Part shown: positions 5,717-6,025 of the stretch, one piece after another
Position numbering within the stretch: the first letter of the stretch is position 1
Layout: each line of letters begins with the position of its first letter
Assembly: GCA_030823965.1 (NCBI GenBank)
Contig: JAVBYP010000149.1
Coordinates: 1-6,025 of the forward strand
Length of the DNA: 6,025 nucleotides
Reading direction: 5' to 3'
Origin: Sideroxydans sp.
GTDB taxonomy: Bacteria > Pseudomonadota > Gammaproteobacteria > Burkholderiales > Gallionellaceae
The notes under the pieces: generated by a model
Told to the model about the DNA's origin: nothing
Seen by the model: the letters and a program-made list of their open reading frames with translations, nothing else
Database searches by the model: none
Made by a program: the position numbers and the translations under genes

Positions 5717-6025
5717 GTGACGGAATCTTTCCAACCCAATCACCGCTCTCTCCTGCGTCGCTATCTACTGGCGGGATATGTGCTGATGCTCGTGTATGCC
5801 AGTCTCTCACCCTTTGAGGGGTGGCAAGAGCAAGGGTTGGAGTTCCTCGAAGTGCTCGCCTCGCCCATCGGGCAGACCTATACGGCGTTCGATGCAGTCA
5901 CCAATTGTTTGGCTTATCTGCCGCTTGGCATGTTGCTGGCGTTGACGGCGCGCAGCTATGTGGCGGGTTGGCGTAGTTTGGTGATCACCGTCTTGGTGGC
6001 GATGTCGCTGTCCTTGATGCTGGAA
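5717..6025 (+). CDS. VanZ-family membrane protein, N-terminal 103 residues (runs off right edge)
   Basis: This is the start of an integral membrane protein resembling the VanZ family, named for a teicoplanin-resistance protein but widespread with unknown housekeeping roles. After a short polar N-terminus it shows a hydrophobic segment (about 16-32, YLLAGYVLMLVYASLSP), a periplasmic-looking loop beginning FEGWQEQG, then the family-type block FDAVTNCLAYLPLGMLLAL (58-76) in the second membrane segment. A third segment (about 87-102) ends in SLSLMLE at the window edge; the Asp/Asn of DxxTN, the PLG turn and the final Glu are characteristic. The GTG at 5717 is the first possible start because an in-frame TAA lies at 5711; AAGG at 5705-5708 gives eight-base spacing. 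It is divergent from the hemerythrin. The part seen has no frameshift. Nothing here implies antibiotic resistance; family membership is by eye. Confidence 0.8.
   Translation, partial: MTESFQPNHRSLLRRYLLAGYVLMLVYASLSPFEGWQEQGLEFLEVLASPIGQTYTAFDAVTNCLAYLPLGMLLALTARSYVAGWRSLVITVLVAMSLSLMLE

Overview
The window looks like ordinary chromosomal DNA of a moderately GC-rich Gram-negative bacterium, most likely a betaproteobacterium. The evidence is protein-level resemblance: the homoserine kinase, the DUF2782 protein next to polA, the DNA polymerase I sequence, a bacteriohemerythrin and a VanZ-like protein all read like betaproteobacterial versions. A member of the Nitrosomonadales (Gallionella/Sideroxydans-like) would fit, but that rank is inference. 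I see no insertion sequence, phage gene, CRISPR array, tRNA or rRNA.

Layout. Positions 1-1529 hold a minus-strand, operon-like block transcribed from right to left: a LOG-family protein, a small exported DUF2782 protein, then the N-terminal half of homoserine kinase (thrB), which runs off the left edge. Only 16 bp separate the LOG start codon from the polA start codon, so the two genes are head to head with almost no intergenic DNA. polA (1546-4308, plus) encodes a full three-domain DNA polymerase I with all nuclease, proofreading and polymerase signature residues in place. After a 52-bp gap comes a plus-strand S4-domain protein of the RsuA/RluF pseudouridine synthase type (4361-5077). It converges on a minus-strand bacteriohemerythrin (5132-5596), with a perfect 8-bp inverted repeat between the two stop codons. 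A 120-bp divergent spacer separates the hemerythrin from a VanZ-family membrane protein (5717 to the right edge).

How the parts work together. thrB belongs to threonine biosynthesis, polA to DNA repair and Okazaki-fragment processing, the S4 protein to RNA binding or modification, and the hemerythrin to oxygen (or other diiron-ligand) handling. They do not form one obvious pathway; the region reads as a core-genome neighbourhood.

The most unusual observation is the pseudouridine-synthase-like protein. Gln stands where the family has its catalytic Asp, and the conserved arginines of the C-terminal NRQIRRM motif are also gone, while the S4 domain and overall fold signatures remain. The tight head-to-head LOG/polA arrangement is the second point worth following up. 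No clearly new multi-gene system is visible.
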